5,584 nt of DNA, taken from assembly GCA_015654965.1 (NCBI GenBank), contig JAATGD010000171.1:1-5584 (forward strand), read 5' to 3'. The stretch comes from Hyphomicrobiales bacterium (lineage in GTDB: Bacteria > Pseudomonadota > Alphaproteobacteria > Rhizobiales > Rhizobiaceae). A model generated the notes under the pieces. That model did no database searches, had not been told where the DNA came from, and was given only the letters and a program-made list of their open reading frames with translations. Below are positions 5,428 to 5,584 of the stretch, one piece after another; within the stretch, counting starts at the first letter, position 1; each line of letters begins with the position of its first letter. The translations under genes were made by a program, and so were the position numbers.

Positions 5428-5584
5428 ATGCGCTCCAATTTCGTGGAAGTCATGCCATATATTTTCCGGGAGGAAGGCGGTTATGTCGATAATCCCAAAG
5501 ACCCCGGCGGCGCCACCAATATGGGCGTCACCCAAGGCACTCTGTCTAGCTGGCTGGGTCGTGCGGCCTCACGTGAGGATGTCA
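5428..5584 (+). CDS. GH108 N-acetylmuramidase (secretion-activator/endolysin-like), N-terminal fragment
   Basis: Predicted peptidoglycan-cleaving lysozyme-like enzyme of glycoside hydrolase family 108. Only 52 residues are visible before the window ends. They contain the family signature: EEGGYVDNPKDPGG (15-28), with the catalytic Glu just before GGY (E16), followed by ATNMGVT (29-35). There is no signal peptide before the catalytic motif, as in phage endolysins and in the TtsA/ZliS/SagA type of muramidases that assist secretion or envelope remodelling and reach the wall by other routes. The start ATG has AGAGGA 5 bases upstream. No phage genes are visible, so a chromosomal housekeeping or secretion role is as likely as a prophage origin. 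The C-terminal peptidoglycan-binding part is outside the window. Confidence 0.85.
   Translation, partial: MRSNFVEVMPYIFREEGGYVDNPKDPGGATNMGVTQGTLSSWLGRAASREDV

Noticed and set aside
1..5584. tRNA, rRNA, CRISPR array or riboswitch
   Set aside because: No clover-leaf, regularly spaced repeat array or recognisable aptamer core was seen; nearly all sequence is accounted for by the six genes and short control regions.

Overview
The window looks like a chromosomal segment of an alphaproteobacterium of the Rhizobiales, most likely Brucella/Ochrobactrum. This rests on moderately high GC with a codon style typical of the order, on the proteins (a DUF1045 protein paired with PhnM, a PfkB-type 2-keto-3-deoxygluconate kinase, a GH108 muramidase) and on an IS3-family element of a kind common in rhizobia. 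The genus is an inference from recalled sequence resemblance; no search was run.

Layout, left to right. Positions 1-183 are the outer end of an IS3-family insertion sequence: a leftward OrfA N-terminus and a probable terminal inverted repeat. A gene-free gap of about 260 bases leads to a rightward HAD phosphatase of the YfbT/HxpA sugar-phosphatase type (444-1118). It converges, 8 bases away, on a leftward two-gene unit: a DUF1045 2H-phosphoesterase-like protein (2270-2998) and, 3 bases downstream, PhnM (1127-2266). A 269-base divergent control region (2999-3267), rich in repeats and dyads, separates this unit from rightward kdgK (3268-4197). The kdgK stop codon directly abuts the stop codon of leftward aldose 1-epimerase (4198-5214). 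A 213-base divergent region, partly very A+T rich, precedes a rightward GH108 muramidase gene cut by the right edge (5428-5584+).

The genes fall into three themes. The first is phosphonate breakdown: PhnM and DUF1045 act in or around the carbon-phosphorus lyase pathway, but no core phnGHIJKL gene is present here. The second is carbohydrate entry: KdgK phosphorylates 2-keto-3-deoxygluconate, the mutarotase interconverts sugar anomers, and the HAD enzyme probably dephosphorylates sugar phosphates. The third is cell-wall hydrolysis by the GH108 enzyme. All full-length genes look intact, with their expected catalytic motifs.

Nothing in the window amounts to a demonstrably new system. The points most worth a second look are the compact phnM-DUF1045 unit, with its possible role in cyclic ribose-phosphate processing, and the cluster of three repeat/dyad structures in the kdgK-DUF1045 divergent region.
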